Assembly (NCBI GenBank): GCA_030044455.1 | Contig: JASHVU010000421.1 | Coordinates: 1 to 6,289, forward strand | Direction: 5' to 3' | Length of the DNA: 6,289 bases | Origin: Acidobacteriaceae bacterium | GTDB lineage: Bacteria; Acidobacteriota; Terriglobia; Terriglobales; Acidobacteriaceae | In this document: positions 6,120 through 6,289 of the stretch, piece after piece | Layout: each line of letters starts with the position of its first letter | How positions within the stretch are numbered: the stretch's first letter is position 1 | The notes under the pieces: generated by a model | The model's input: the letters and a program-made list of their open reading frames with translations, nothing else | Database searches by the model: none | Told to the model about the DNA's origin: nothing | Translations under genes and position numbers: made by a program

Positions 6120-6200
6120 ACACCCGTATCTGCTCGATGCGAGACGCCGATTTCGAATCTTCCCCGTCATCCGGAGGCCGGGAAAGCCGGGGGCAGAACG

Positions 6201-6289
6201 ATGCCCGACACCTCTACCGCCAATCAACCCGTACAAGGTACTTCGGCTCAAACCACCACGGGCCCGATGCACCGACGCCTCGGCGCGAG
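6201..6289 (+). CDS. N-terminus of unidentified protein, 3'-truncated by window edge
   Basis: An ATG at 6201 opens a frame that stays open to the window end (29 codons plus 2 bases). It begins MPDTSTANQPVQGTS and is Thr/Ser/Gln-rich, followed by MHRRLGA, which might mark where the folded part begins. G-rich AGCCGGGGGC about 8 nt upstream could act as a weak ribosome binding site; a better GGAGG at 6173-6177 is too distant. The upstream promoter-like patch and leader support a real gene. No family can be assigned, and there is no signal peptide in the visible part. The second in-frame ATG (MHRR) is an alternative start. Confidence 0.5.
   Translation, partial: MPDTSTANQPVQGTSAQTTTGPMHRRLGA

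Noticed and set aside
6051..6272. Minus-strand small frame in the right-edge spacer
   Set aside because: It would read antisense through the hairpin and promoter-like patch; no ribosome binding site or recognisable motif.
1..6289. CRISPR array, insertion sequence, prophage, tRNA or a defence system
   Set aside because: No spaced direct repeats, transposase or integrase motifs, cloverleaf-like sequence or defence domains were seen on either strand.

Overview
The window is GC-rich DNA that most likely comes from an acidobacterium (Terriglobia-like). The main clue is the first gene: an ABC-type permease without ATPase whose two halves each carry a MacB/FtsX unit, the layout of the 'acidobacterial duplicated orphan permease' (ADOP) family. 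Alanine racemase, a YkgJ-type cysteine-cluster protein, a TonB-family protein and a cytidylate-kinase-like protein fit a diderm, GC-rich heterotroph. The taxonomic call is inference from family content only.

Layout: (1) 1-2367 (+), the ADOP permease, entering from the left without its N-terminus. (2) 2368-2479, a short spacer with a long imperfect palindrome. (3) 2480-3103 (+), a YkgJ-type protein whose stop codon lies within a small heptamer repeat, followed by a perfect 10-bp hairpin. (4) 3203-3844 (-), an orphan TonB-family protein convergent with it. (5) 3845-3989, a divergent intergenic region with two short palindromes. (6) 3990-5267 (+), alanine racemase from a TTG start. (7) 5289-5981 (-), a cytidylate-kinase-like protein ending 21 bp from the racemase stop. 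(8) 5982-6200, an AT-rich promoter-like patch and a GC-rich leader with a hairpin, leading to (9) the first 29 codons of an unidentified (+) gene running off the right edge.

The genes do not form an evident pathway or operon; strands alternate and each seems to be its own transcription unit. Alanine racemase supplies D-alanine for peptidoglycan, the TonB-like protein would energise outer-membrane receptors, and the ADOP permease probably remodels or exports at the envelope. That shared envelope theme is loose.

I see no defence island, CRISPR, prophage, insertion sequence, tRNA or rRNA. The most interesting signal is a family of three palindromes (2411-2453, 3124-3158, 5114-5150) with similar outer sequences (GGGTGCCCC... 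on one side, GGGGAA on the other) but different inner stems that remain complementary. One copy lies inside the alanine racemase coding sequence and is translated in frame as about 13 extra residues.
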